Below are positions 1-5,077 of a stretch of DNA of 5,212 nt, one piece after another (the first letter of the stretch is position 1; each line of letters opens with the position of its first letter). The stretch is from NCBI GenBank assembly GCA_013140785.1, contig JABFRZ010000321.1, positions 1-5,212 of the forward strand, written 5' to 3'. The notes beneath the pieces are model-generated. The model worked only from the letters and a program-made list of their open reading frames with translations, was not told where the DNA came from and searched no databases. The DNA is from Planctomycetota bacterium (GTDB lineage Bacteria > Planctomycetota > UBA1135 > GCA-002686595). The position numbers were made by a program, and so were the translations under genes.

Positions 1-238
1 CGACCGCGGCGAGGCGGATCTCCCAGCCCGTGCCGGTAGAGCGGATCTCGAGCGGATGCGGCACCGGCAGGCCCGCGCGTTCGAGCGCCGCCAGGGCCGC
101 GAACTCGCGCCGCGCGCGCGCGCCATAGAAGCACGCGAGCAGAGGATTCGGATGATGGAAGCGCTTCGAGACGACCGCTTTGCCCTCGCACGCGTCGAGG
201 ACCACGCTGCGGAAGGGCCGGGCGGAGAGGACGAGCAC
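1..238 (-). CDS. LPS-core kinase-like protein (Kdo/WaaP type), N-terminal part, cut by window edge
   Basis: This minus-strand reading frame stays open from a GTG at 236-238 to the window edge, giving 79 codons of an incomplete gene. The translation has the layout of a kinase N-lobe: strand-like residues 11-27 end in AVVSKRF, where K25 fits the ATP-binding lysine. A basic helix, ARARREFAALAALERAG (about 40-56), follows, with E45 in the place of the helix-C glutamate. Then come LPVPHPLEI and a new strand (about 57-79). The pattern KRF, RREF, L-ERAGLPVP is typical of the Kdo/WaaP and InaA group of lipopolysaccharide kinases, which phosphorylate inner-core sugars at the cytoplasmic membrane. The catalytic loop lies outside the window, so activity and exact sugar cannot be judged. 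The only alternative in-frame start seen upstream, TTG at 314-316, would add residues that do not look kinase-like. The gene is divergent from lptF, and the nearby heptosyltransferase supports an LPS role. Other aminoglycoside- or RIO-like kinases remain possible. Confidence 0.66.
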   Translation of the reverse strand, partial: MLVLSARPFRSVVLDACEGKAVVSKRFHHPNPLLACFYGARARREFAALAALERAGLPVPHPLEIRSTGTGWEIRLAAV

Positions 239-326
239 GGGGCCAGCATACGGCCGAGCCCGTCGGCAGGAGGTCGGCCAAGCGTGCCTGGCAGCGCCGC
301 TTCCGATTCGTGACAATCCGACGGCG
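239..326. promoter_or_regulatory. Divergent intergenic region between kinase gene and lptF
   Basis: These 88 bp separate two genes that point away from each other, so promoters for both should lie here or just inside the genes. I see no convincing -35/-10 pair on either strand. The one clear signal is AGGAGGT at 268-274 on the plus strand, a strong Shine-Dalgarno match. It sits about 53 nt before the chosen lptF start and 10 nt before a GTG (284) that opens a 9-codon frame ending in TGA at 311-313. The regulatory role is inferred from position. Confidence 0.4.
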
Positions 327-1397
327 TTGCGCATCCAGCTCTACGTCCTGCGCCAGCTCCTGCTCTCGGTCGCGTTCGCGCTCGCCGGACTGTCGGTGAT
401 CGTGCTGCCGACCATCGCCATCCAGGCCGTCAACAAGTTGGGCGCGATCAGCGCCGGCACGGTGGCGCGCTACCTGCCGCTGGTGGTGGTCGAGCTCGTG
501 CCGTACCTGTTGCCGATGGCCTTCCTGCTGGCCGTGGTCGCGACCTATGGGCGCTTGGCGGCCGAGCGCGAGCTGATCGCCATCAAGATGGCCGGCATCC
601 ACCCGGCGCGCCTGGCGCTGCCCGGGTTCCTGGTGGCGTTGCCCATGGCGTTCGCCACGGACCGCCTGCTGGGCGAGGTCTCGCCCGAGCTGAAGTACCA
701 GCAGCGCAAGCTCGTCACCGACGCCGATCTCTCGCGCCTGAAGGGTGCGATGGCCGGACGCAACGTGCTGAGCTTCGGCAAGAACGTGCTCAAGTCCGAG
801 GGCAATCGCGGCAACGTGCGCATCAACGTCGAGCTCGACATGGAGCGCGACGGCCAGCGCTTCAAGGTGGTCGCGGCCGAGGCACGCATCGACTTCGAGG
901 GTGAGGGTCGGGACGCGGCCCTGGTCGTGCGCCTGAAGGACGCGGTGATCTTGACCGAGGAGATGAGCGTCTCCAACGCCGTGCCGGTCATCACTTGGCC
1001 GATCGCGGAGCTCTTCCCGTACCAGCCCAAGGACCCCAACCAGGCCAAGTACCTGAAGTCGAGCGTGATGCGGGCCGAGCTCGGGGGCGCCGCGCTCGAA
1101 CCCGAGAAGCGCGCGCAGTTCCACTACGAGATCCACCGCCGGCACGCGCTCTCGGCCACCTACCTGTTGTTCCTGCTGCTCGGGCTGCCGACCGGCCTCG
1201 TCCTGCGCTCGAGCACGCACCTCGGCGCCTTCACCGGCGCGGTCGGCTATGCCTTCCTCTACTACGTGCTGGCGATGCGCCTCGGCAAGGTCCTGGGGGC
1301 GACGGGCGCCGTTCCGCCGCTGCTGGCGGCCTGGGCGACGAATGGTCTGTTCCTGGTCGTCGGACTCTTCCTCTCCGTGCGGGCGTTGTGGCGATGA
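327..1397 (+). CDS. lptF: LPS export permease, LptF-like (YjgP/YjgQ family)
   Basis: This 356-residue inner-membrane protein matches the LptF/LptG permease architecture and the usual length of about 350-370. TM1 is near 10-35, TM2 47-73 and TM3 97-115. A long periplasmic part (about 116-272) contains the beta-jellyroll. TM4 is near 274-293, TM5 300-317 and TM6 330-352. Family marks are the cytoplasmic coupling-type segment RELIAIKMAGIHP (81-93) and HYEIHRRHALSATYLLFLLLGLPTGL entering TM4. With LptG and the ATPase LptB, this family extracts LPS from the inner membrane and feeds it to the LptC/LptA bridge. TTG at 327 was chosen because it gives MRIQLYVLRQLL, the normal short lead into TM1. The frame is open back to a TTG at 180, but that extension is basic, lacks family character and overlaps the divergent kinase gene. 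No good ribosome site precedes 327, so the start is uncertain. The gene overlaps the next by ATGA. The F/G distinction rests on order and N-terminal character. Confidence 0.88.
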   Translation: MRIQLYVLRQLLLSVAFALAGLSVIVLPTIAIQAVNKLGAISAGTVARYLPLVVVELVPYLLPMAFLLAVVATYGRLAAERELIAIKMAGIHPARLALPGFLVALPMAFATDRLLGEVSPELKYQQRKLVTDADLSRLKGAMAGRNVLSFGKNVLKSEGNRGNVRINVELDMERDGQRFKVVAAEARIDFEGEGRDAALVVRLKDAVILTEEMSVSNAVPVITWPIAELFPYQPKDPNQAKYLKSSVMRAELGGAALEPEKRAQFHYEIHRRHALSATYLLFLLLGLPTGLVLRSSTHLGAFTGAVGYAFLYYVLAMRLGKVLGATGAVPPLLAAWATNGLFLVVGLFLSVRALWR

Positions 1398-2503
1398 GGC
1401 CGCGCGCGCTGCCCTTCCTGGGCCGGCTCGACCGCTACGTGGCGCGCTTGTTCGCGCTCTCCTACGCGGCGTCCTTCTTCCTCGTGGTCGGGTTGTTCGT
1501 GATCCTCGACATGGCCACGAACCTCGACGATTACCTGGCGCCGGACAAGACCGGCTACGCGCCGTCGGGCGCGTTGGTGGGGAAGTTCTACCTGCTGCAG
1601 CTGCCCTTCCTGTACCTGCAGATGTCGCCCTACGTGACCTTGGTCGCGGGCATGTTCACGGCCGCCAAGCTCGCGCGCAGCAACGAGTTCGTGGCCGCGT
1701 TCGGCGCGGGCATCTCGGTTCGGCGCATGCTGCTGCCGGTCTACCTGGGCGCGGCGCTGCTGGCGGGCGGCATGTTCCTGTTGCGCGAGCAGGCGACGCG
1801 CGAGCTCGGCCGCCGCCGCGACTTCTTGCAGGACCACCTGAAGTCGCACCGGCTGGAGCCGGAGATCGAGAACCTGATGGTGTGGGTGGGGCGCAGCCTC
1901 CCGGTCACGCTGAGCGAGTACGTGGTCCGGCCCGATCCGCTCCGGTCGGAGGCGCGCGGGCTGTCCGCGCAGCGGCGCGAGGCCGGGCGCATGCTCTCGA
2001 TCGGCGCCAAGGTAGCGCGCCCGCTCTCGGGTGGGCGCTGGGCGCTGGAGGACGGCCGGTGCCTGGAGGACGACGGCGGCCGGCGCCAGACGCGCGCGCT
2101 CGATGTCCTTGACGATCCGCGCTTCACGCCCGAGGACGTGGAGCTGGCCTGGAAAGCGAAGAAGAACGTGATGGACCTCGCGCACTCCGAGCTCACCGAT
2201 CTCTTGGCGCGCGAGCCGTCCAACCTGCAGTACCAGACTCTCCTGCAGTACAACCGCACCTTCCCCCTGGCGGGGCTGCTGCTCCTGCTCGTCGGCCTGC
2301 CCTTCGTCGTGGGCGACGAGCGTGGCAAGGCCGGCGAGCGCATCGCGCGCGGCTTCCTCCTGTGCGCGATCTACTTCGGGGTGGACTTCGTGGCCCGCCA
2401 GCTGGGTTGGCAGGGCGCGGTCGGCCCGCTCTTCGCCGGCTGGCTCCCGCTGGTCGTGTTCGGCAGTCTGGGGGCGGTCCTGACGGCTTCGATGCGCTCG
2501 TAG
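1394..2503 (+). CDS. lptG: LPS export permease, LptG-like (YjgP/YjgQ family)
   Basis: This is the second permease of the pair, 369 residues. It starts with LDRYVARLF and a long first helix (about 20-42) ending in FVILDMATNLDDYL, the typical LptG opening. TM2 is near 64-90, followed by the cytoplasmic segment SNEFVAAFGAGISVRRMLLP (97-115), equivalent to the E-L-A-G-I-S region that contacts LptB. TM3 is about 114-131. The periplasmic part spans about 132-285 and includes the stretch SGGRWALEDGRCLED. YNRTFPLAGLLLLLVGLPFVVG (286-307) forms TM4, with TM5 near 318-335 and TM6 near 344-364. The ATG at 1394 overlaps the lptF stop (1395-1397) as ATGA, a classic translational-coupling arrangement that favours equal output of the two subunits. 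The frame is open much further upstream, but only within the lptF coding region. Genes for LptA, LptB, LptC and LptD are not in this window. The family call is firm; the assignment as LptG rather than a second LptF is slightly less so. Confidence 0.88.
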   Translation: MRPRALPFLGRLDRYVARLFALSYAASFFLVVGLFVILDMATNLDDYLAPDKTGYAPSGALVGKFYLLQLPFLYLQMSPYVTLVAGMFTAAKLARSNEFVAAFGAGISVRRMLLPVYLGAALLAGGMFLLREQATRELGRRRDFLQDHLKSHRLEPEIENLMVWVGRSLPVTLSEYVVRPDPLRSEARGLSAQRREAGRMLSIGAKVARPLSGGRWALEDGRCLEDDGGRRQTRALDVLDDPRFTPEDVELAWKAKKNVMDLAHSELTDLLAREPSNLQYQTLLQYNRTFPLAGLLLLLVGLPFVVGDERGKAGERIARGFLLCAIYFGVDFVARQLGWQGAVGPLFAGWLPLVVFGSLGAVLTASMRS

Positions 2504-2597
2504 TGCCCCGCTCCCGAAGCCCATTCGGCGGGAAGAGCCGCGCGCCGTGCGTCGTACACTGCCCCGCCCGACTCCGGAAACCGTTCCCGCACCCGAC

Positions 2598-3890
2598 ATG
2601 AGCGAAACTCGCCGCTGCCCGCGCTTCCTCGGTCTCCCTGGGCTCGCACTCGCTGGGGTCGTGCTGGCCGGACTCGCGGCATGCAACGGCCCCGCCTCCG
2701 ATCGCGAGCAACGCGTGGTCGAAGCCGTGCAGCAGGGACGCTTCGGTGAGGCCCTCGAACACGCCCGGCGCTTTGCGCAGGCGAACCCGGACGACCCGAA
2801 ATCCCAGGCGCTCTACCGCGACGCGCAGATCGCATGCCTGCTCGACCAGGGCCGGGACGAGGTTTTCCATGGCGACCTGACGCGCGGCCTCGGACTGTTC
2901 GAGCAGGCCCGCGCCATCGCTCCCGAGCACCCGACCGTGGCGAGCTGGATCCAGAAGACGCGCGCGCAGCTCGCGGTCGAGTGGCTCGATGCCGCCGCCG
3001 CGCGCAGTGGCCCGGAGCACCTCGACGAGGCCGAGGGCTGCTTCGAGAAGGTGCTCGAGTACGACCCGGCGAACGAGGGTGCGCGCCAGGGGTTGGCGCA
3101 CGTGCTCCTGCTCAAGAACTACCGCGCCGGCATGAGCAAGACCTACTTCGACGACGGCCTCTCGAGCTTCCAGGAGCTGATGCTCGAACGGGCGCGGCGT
3201 GACTTCCAGATTTCGAACCGCTACCGCGAGAACGAGCCTGCCAGCCTGCGCGGCCAGCAGGTCGAGGAGATGATCGCCGAGGACCGTCTGGACCAGGCGT
3301 CCAGGCTGGAGAGCGCGGCCCGCTACTTCGCTGCGCGCAACGAGTACCGCCTGGTGCTCTTGATCGACCCGGACAACGCCGCGGGTCGTGCCGGGCTCGA
3401 CCGCATGGATCGCGAGGCGCGCGCCACCAGCACTTTGGCCGAGGCCGACATGGCCATGCGGCGGGGTGAGTTCGCGCGGGCCGAGGAAAGCCTGGCCGTG
3501 GCGGAACTCCTGACCGAGGCCCAGCGCGACGGGGTCTCGTTGATGCAGTCGGGGATCGAGGTGCAGCGCCTGGCCGAGAAGTACGACGCCGCCCAGAGCC
3601 TGTGGCGCGACTTCCGCTATCCCGAAGCGGTCGTGGCCTTCGACGAGCTGCTCGCGCTCGCGCCCGAGTACGAGGATGCGGCGCGCCGCAGGGCCACGCT
3701 CCTCGAGTTCATCCGCATGGCTGAGGAGTTCTATCCCAAGGCCTTGGAAGCGACCGACGAGAGGGTCGCCGAGGAGTACCTGCGCCAGATCCAACTCGTC
3801 TGGCCGGAGTACAAGGACGTGGTCGAGCGCCTGAAGGCCATCGAGGCCCGCAAGGCGGAGGAACCGGAGGAAGCGGGCGGCGGACGGTAG
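2598..3890 (+). CDS. TPR-repeat lipoprotein of unknown function
   Basis: This 430-residue predicted lipoprotein has basic residues RR at 5-6, a hydrophobic run at about 11-27, and a lipobox LAAC with the modified cysteine at C29. Asn at +2 would, under the E. coli Lol rule, not retain it in the inner membrane. The mature part is almost all alpha-helical, with tetratricopeptide-like units at roughly 37-64, 83-113, 127-158, 232-259, 331-358 and 371-405. Recurring pieces are A-x-x-x-G-x-F-x-E-A-L and LEYDP / LIDPDN / LALAPEY, the usual helix-B endings. The tail is charged (KAEEPEEAGGGR). ATG at 2598 was preferred over an upstream in-frame GTG at 2547 because it gives a normal signal peptide. No enzyme motif is visible; such proteins usually act as scaffolds. 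It lies 94 bp after lptG on the same strand, so it may share the transcript. A role in LPS transport or envelope assembly is only positional inference. Confidence 0.82.
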   Translation: MSETRRCPRFLGLPGLALAGVVLAGLAACNGPASDREQRVVEAVQQGRFGEALEHARRFAQANPDDPKSQALYRDAQIACLLDQGRDEVFHGDLTRGLGLFEQARAIAPEHPTVASWIQKTRAQLAVEWLDAAAARSGPEHLDEAEGCFEKVLEYDPANEGARQGLAHVLLLKNYRAGMSKTYFDDGLSSFQELMLERARRDFQISNRYRENEPASLRGQQVEEMIAEDRLDQASRLESAARYFAARNEYRLVLLIDPDNAAGRAGLDRMDREARATSTLAEADMAMRRGEFARAEESLAVAELLTEAQRDGVSLMQSGIEVQRLAEKYDAAQSLWRDFRYPEAVVAFDELLALAPEYEDAARRRATLLEFIRMAEEFYPKALEATDERVAEEYLRQIQLVWPEYKDVVERLKAIEARKAEEPEEAGGGR

Positions 3891-3984
3891 CCGACTTTCG
3901 GCCAGGCAACCTGCGTGGTTTCCGAGGAGACGCCACGGGCGGCGAGGGCCGAAATGGACAGTTTGATTCGTTACGGCCCTTAGA
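3891..3984. terminator. Convergent intergenic region with competing hairpins, possible bidirectional terminator
   Basis: The stop codons of two converging genes flank this gap. TTTCGGCC (3896-3903) can pair with GGCCGAAA (3947-3954), enclosing a small CGTGG/CCACG stem (3914-3918 with 3933-3937). The same GGCCG bases can instead form AGGGCCG/CGGCCCT (3945-3951 with 3974-3980) around a 22-nt loop. The two folds exclude each other. No clear U-tract follows either stem on either strand, so classical intrinsic termination is not shown; termination is inferred from convergent layout. Confidence 0.35.
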
Positions 3985-4704
3985 TTAGCTGGCCGAGCGG
4001 CCTGTCGAGCCGCGCGCGCGCCAGGCCTGGGCCAGGCCGAACAGCGAGACGATGGCGCTGAGCGCGGCCAGGGTCGGAGGCACGCGCTCGAAGGCCCCGC
4101 GCCACACGACCAGGCTCCAGTAGAGGTACGGCCCCCAGGCGCTCAGCGCGAATACCAGCCAACGCGCGCTCGGACCGACGGACCACAGGGGCTCGCCGGC
4201 CCCGGGCCGCACGGGTGCTCCGGCCGCGTCCAAGCGGTCGAGCTCGCCCGCCGCGCGGTCGAGCAGCCGTTGGTTGGAGCGCAGCGAGCGCACGCCGTGT
4301 CCGAGCGCGAGCAGATTCAATAGCACCGCGCCCACTCCCACCAGCACGTGCACCGTGGCCGGCACGCCGATGTAGCGCCCGTAGCCGAGCACGGCCGCAG
4401 CCGTCGCCGCGAAGGCCGAAAACAGCGCCAAGGGGTAAGCGCGGCGCTGGGCGAAGAAGCGATTGAGTTCTTCCAGGAAGGCCGGGGAGAGCGGGCGCGA
4501 CTGCATGGCCACCTTGAGCACACGCCCCGAGACGATCATGAACAGGATCAGGAGCGTGTGCGTCGCCACGCACAGCACCGCGCCGAAGAAGCCCAGCAGG
4601 AGGTGGCGCTCCGAGCCGTCGTGGAAGGCACCGCTCAGCAGTGTCAGGACGAGACACGGCGCGAGCACGAAAGCCAGCGCCAAGTAGTAGTGCACCATCC
4701 GCAT
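3985..4704 (-). CDS. Six-helix integral membrane protein of unknown function
   Basis: This is a 239-residue, strongly hydrophobic protein that I do not recognise as a named family. Helices are visible at about 6-25, 34-58, 90-108, 116-136, 180-201 and 208-228. Between helices 2 and 3 is a polar segment with a helix-like FLEELNRFFAQRR (76-88). Between helices 4 and 5 is an amphipathic stretch, RSNQRLLDRAAGELDRLDAAG (142-162). Histidines lie in or next to helices (H34, H49 in THT, H119, H136), and helix 2 ends in MIVSGRVLK; no metal- or haem-binding motif can be proved from these. ATG at 4704 was chosen. The frame is open to a TTG at 4752, but that start would take its first codons from the inverted repeat of palindromic element A. 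A second ATG at 4698 is an alternative. No clear ribosome site is seen. It is transcribed in the same direction as the glycosyltransferase at the right edge, with elements A and B between them. Confidence 0.72.
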   Translation of the reverse strand: MRMVHYYLALAFVLAPCLVLTLLSGAFHDGSERHLLLGFFGAVLCVATHTLLILFMIVSGRVLKVAMQSRPLSPAFLEELNRFFAQRRAYPLALFSAFAATAAAVLGYGRYIGVPATVHVLVGVGAVLLNLLALGHGVRSLRSNQRLLDRAAGELDRLDAAGAPVRPGAGEPLWSVGPSARWLVFALSAWGPYLYWSLVVWRGAFERVPPTLAALSAIVSLFGLAQAWRARGSTGRSAS

Positions 4705-4720
4705 GGGCGAGCGGCGCAGG

Positions 4721-4752
4721 CTAGTGTCCCTTCCCCGAAGTATCGCCAACAA
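4721..4752 (+). repeat. Element A left terminal inverted repeat
   Basis: This 32-nt arm begins CTAGTGTCCCTTCCCC and ends GCCAACAA. Its reverse complement is found at 4857-4888 with two differences. It contains the TTG (4750-4752) that would be an alternative, rejected start for the membrane protein gene. Confidence 0.85.
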
Positions 4753-4856
4753 TCCGCCGCACTGAAGCGCCGCTGGCGGCGTTGCGCCTCCACCCTAGTA
4801 TTGCAGTGAATACGCGTCGTCGGCGCGCCTTGCCAGCGACGATCCATCACGGCGCC

Positions 4857-4888
4857 TTGTTGGCGCTACTTCGGGGAAGGAACACTAG
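4857..4888 (-). repeat. Element A right terminal inverted repeat
   Basis: This 32-nt arm begins TTGTTGGCGC and ends GGAACACTAG, complementary to 4721-4752 at 30 of 32 positions. Its last four bases, CTAG (4885-4888), are also the first four bases of element B. Confidence 0.85.
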
Positions 4889-4909
4889 CCCCAGAACAAG
4901 CGCTTGGCT
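4885..4909 (+). repeat. Element B left outer inverted repeat
   Basis: This 25-nt arm starts with the CTAG shared with element A and ends GCGCTTGGCT. It is complementary to 5053-5077 at 24 of 25 positions, the single difference being C against T after CTAG. Confidence 0.82.
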
Positions 4910-4930
4910 CCACCAGAGCGCTGCGCTTCG

Positions 4931-4972
4931 CCCGGACTCACCGCATCCGCGGCCTTTCTCGGACCTTCGAAA
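4931..4972 (+). repeat. Element B left inner inverted repeat
   Basis: This 42-nt arm runs from CCCGGACTCA to CCTTCGAAA and is complementary to 5000-5041 at 37 of 42 positions. The 19 bases nearest the loop are perfectly paired. Confidence 0.82.
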
Positions 4973-4999
4973 TGCTCGCGTGGATGAACCACGCTCCGC

Positions 5000-5041
5000 T
5001 TTCGAAGGTCCGAGAAAGCCCACGGCTGCGGCGATTCCGGG
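5000..5041 (-). repeat. Element B right inner inverted repeat
   Basis: This is the partner of 4931-4972. It starts TTTCGAAGGTCCGAGAAAG, which pairs without mismatch, and ends GATTCCGGG. Together with the 6-bp tip hairpin at 4978-4994 it makes the stable inner part of the stem. Confidence 0.82.
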
Positions 5042-5052
5042 CGATCTGGAGA

Positions 5053-5077
5053 AGCCAAGCGCTTGTTCTGGGACTAG
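5053..5077 (-). repeat. Element B right outer inverted repeat
   Basis: This is the partner of 4885-4909. It ends GGGACTAG; its terminal CTAG (5074-5077) contains, on the minus strand, the TAG stop codon of the glycosyltransferase gene. Confidence 0.82.

Larger units (their letters stand above)
4721..4888. mobile_element. MITE-like palindromic element A, ends CTAG
   Basis: This 168-bp element has terminal inverted repeats of 32 nt, 4721-4752 and 4857-4888, matching at 30 of 32 positions (mismatches at repeat positions 8 and 23). The ends read CTAGTG...CACTAG, with TTCCCCGAAG as the conserved core. Weaker inverted similarity continues inward to about 4777 and 4832, including CGCTGGC (4771-4777) against GCCAGCG (4832-4838). 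The centre (about 4791-4815) is relatively AT-rich, carries another CTAG (4795-4798) and a small GTATT/AATAC inverted pair (4798-4802 with 4809-4813). There is no credible ORF and no transposase, so if mobile it must be non-autonomous. The family is not recognised. An alternative view is a REP/BIME-like intergenic palindrome. It lies 16 bp upstream of the ATG at 4704 and so forms the 5' leader or promoter zone of that gene. Confidence 0.68.
4885..5077. mobile_element. Long imperfect palindrome element B, ends CTAG
   Basis: This 193-bp stretch can fold on itself almost end to end. The outer arms 4885-4909 and 5053-5077 match at 24 of 25 positions (core CCCAGAACAAGCGCTTGGCT). The inner arms 4931-4972 and 5000-5041 match at 37 of 42, with the innermost 19 bp perfect (ending CCTTCGAAA / TTTCGAAGG). 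At the tip GCGTGG (4978-4983) pairs with CCACGC (4989-4994) around a 5-nt loop. The spacers between the arms differ in length (21 nt left, 11 nt right), which points to an indel. The sequence is not a copy of element A, yet both are bounded by CTAG. No ORF of its own is credible. It could be a MITE, a palindromic intergenic repeat, or a large 3' hairpin for the glycosyltransferase transcript. Mobility is inferred; the palindrome is directly visible. Confidence 0.66.

Noticed and set aside
56..313. An 85-codon plus-strand frame before lptF
   Set aside because: It lies opposite the kinase-like gene, its product is arginine-rich and of shadow type, and the opposite strand gives a recognisable kinase N-lobe. 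Only its last nine codons follow a good ribosome site, noted separately.
180..326. N-terminal extension of LptF from a TTG at 180
   Set aside because: The 49 extra residues are basic, have no LptF character and overlap the divergent kinase gene. The family normally begins just before TM1, as it does from 327.
995..1393. N-terminal extension of LptG within lptF
   Set aside because: The frame is open but the residues are proline/arginine-rich out-of-frame reading of lptF; the ATG at 1394 in the ATGA overlap gives a normal LptG start.
2555..2560. TACACT as a -10 box for a promoter before the TPR gene
   Set aside because: No acceptable -35 lies 16-18 bp upstream, so the single hexamer is not enough support.
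2547..2597. GTG start 17 codons upstream for the TPR lipoprotein
   Set aside because: It would put a proline-rich stretch before a well-formed lipoprotein signal peptide that begins at the ATG at 2598.
1262..3794. Very long minus-strand open frames opposite lptFG and the TPR gene
   Set aside because: They are antisense frames kept open by high GC and codon bias; their products are low in hydrophobic pattern and rich in R, P, A and Q without family motifs.
4215..4809. Plus-strand frames opposite the membrane protein
   Set aside because: Arg/Ala/Gln-rich antisense shadows; the minus strand gives six clear membrane helices.
4721..5077. CRISPR array or tRNA/ncRNA gene in the gene-free stretch
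   Set aside because: The repeats are inverted, not direct and evenly spaced, and no cloverleaf or known RNA motif is visible.
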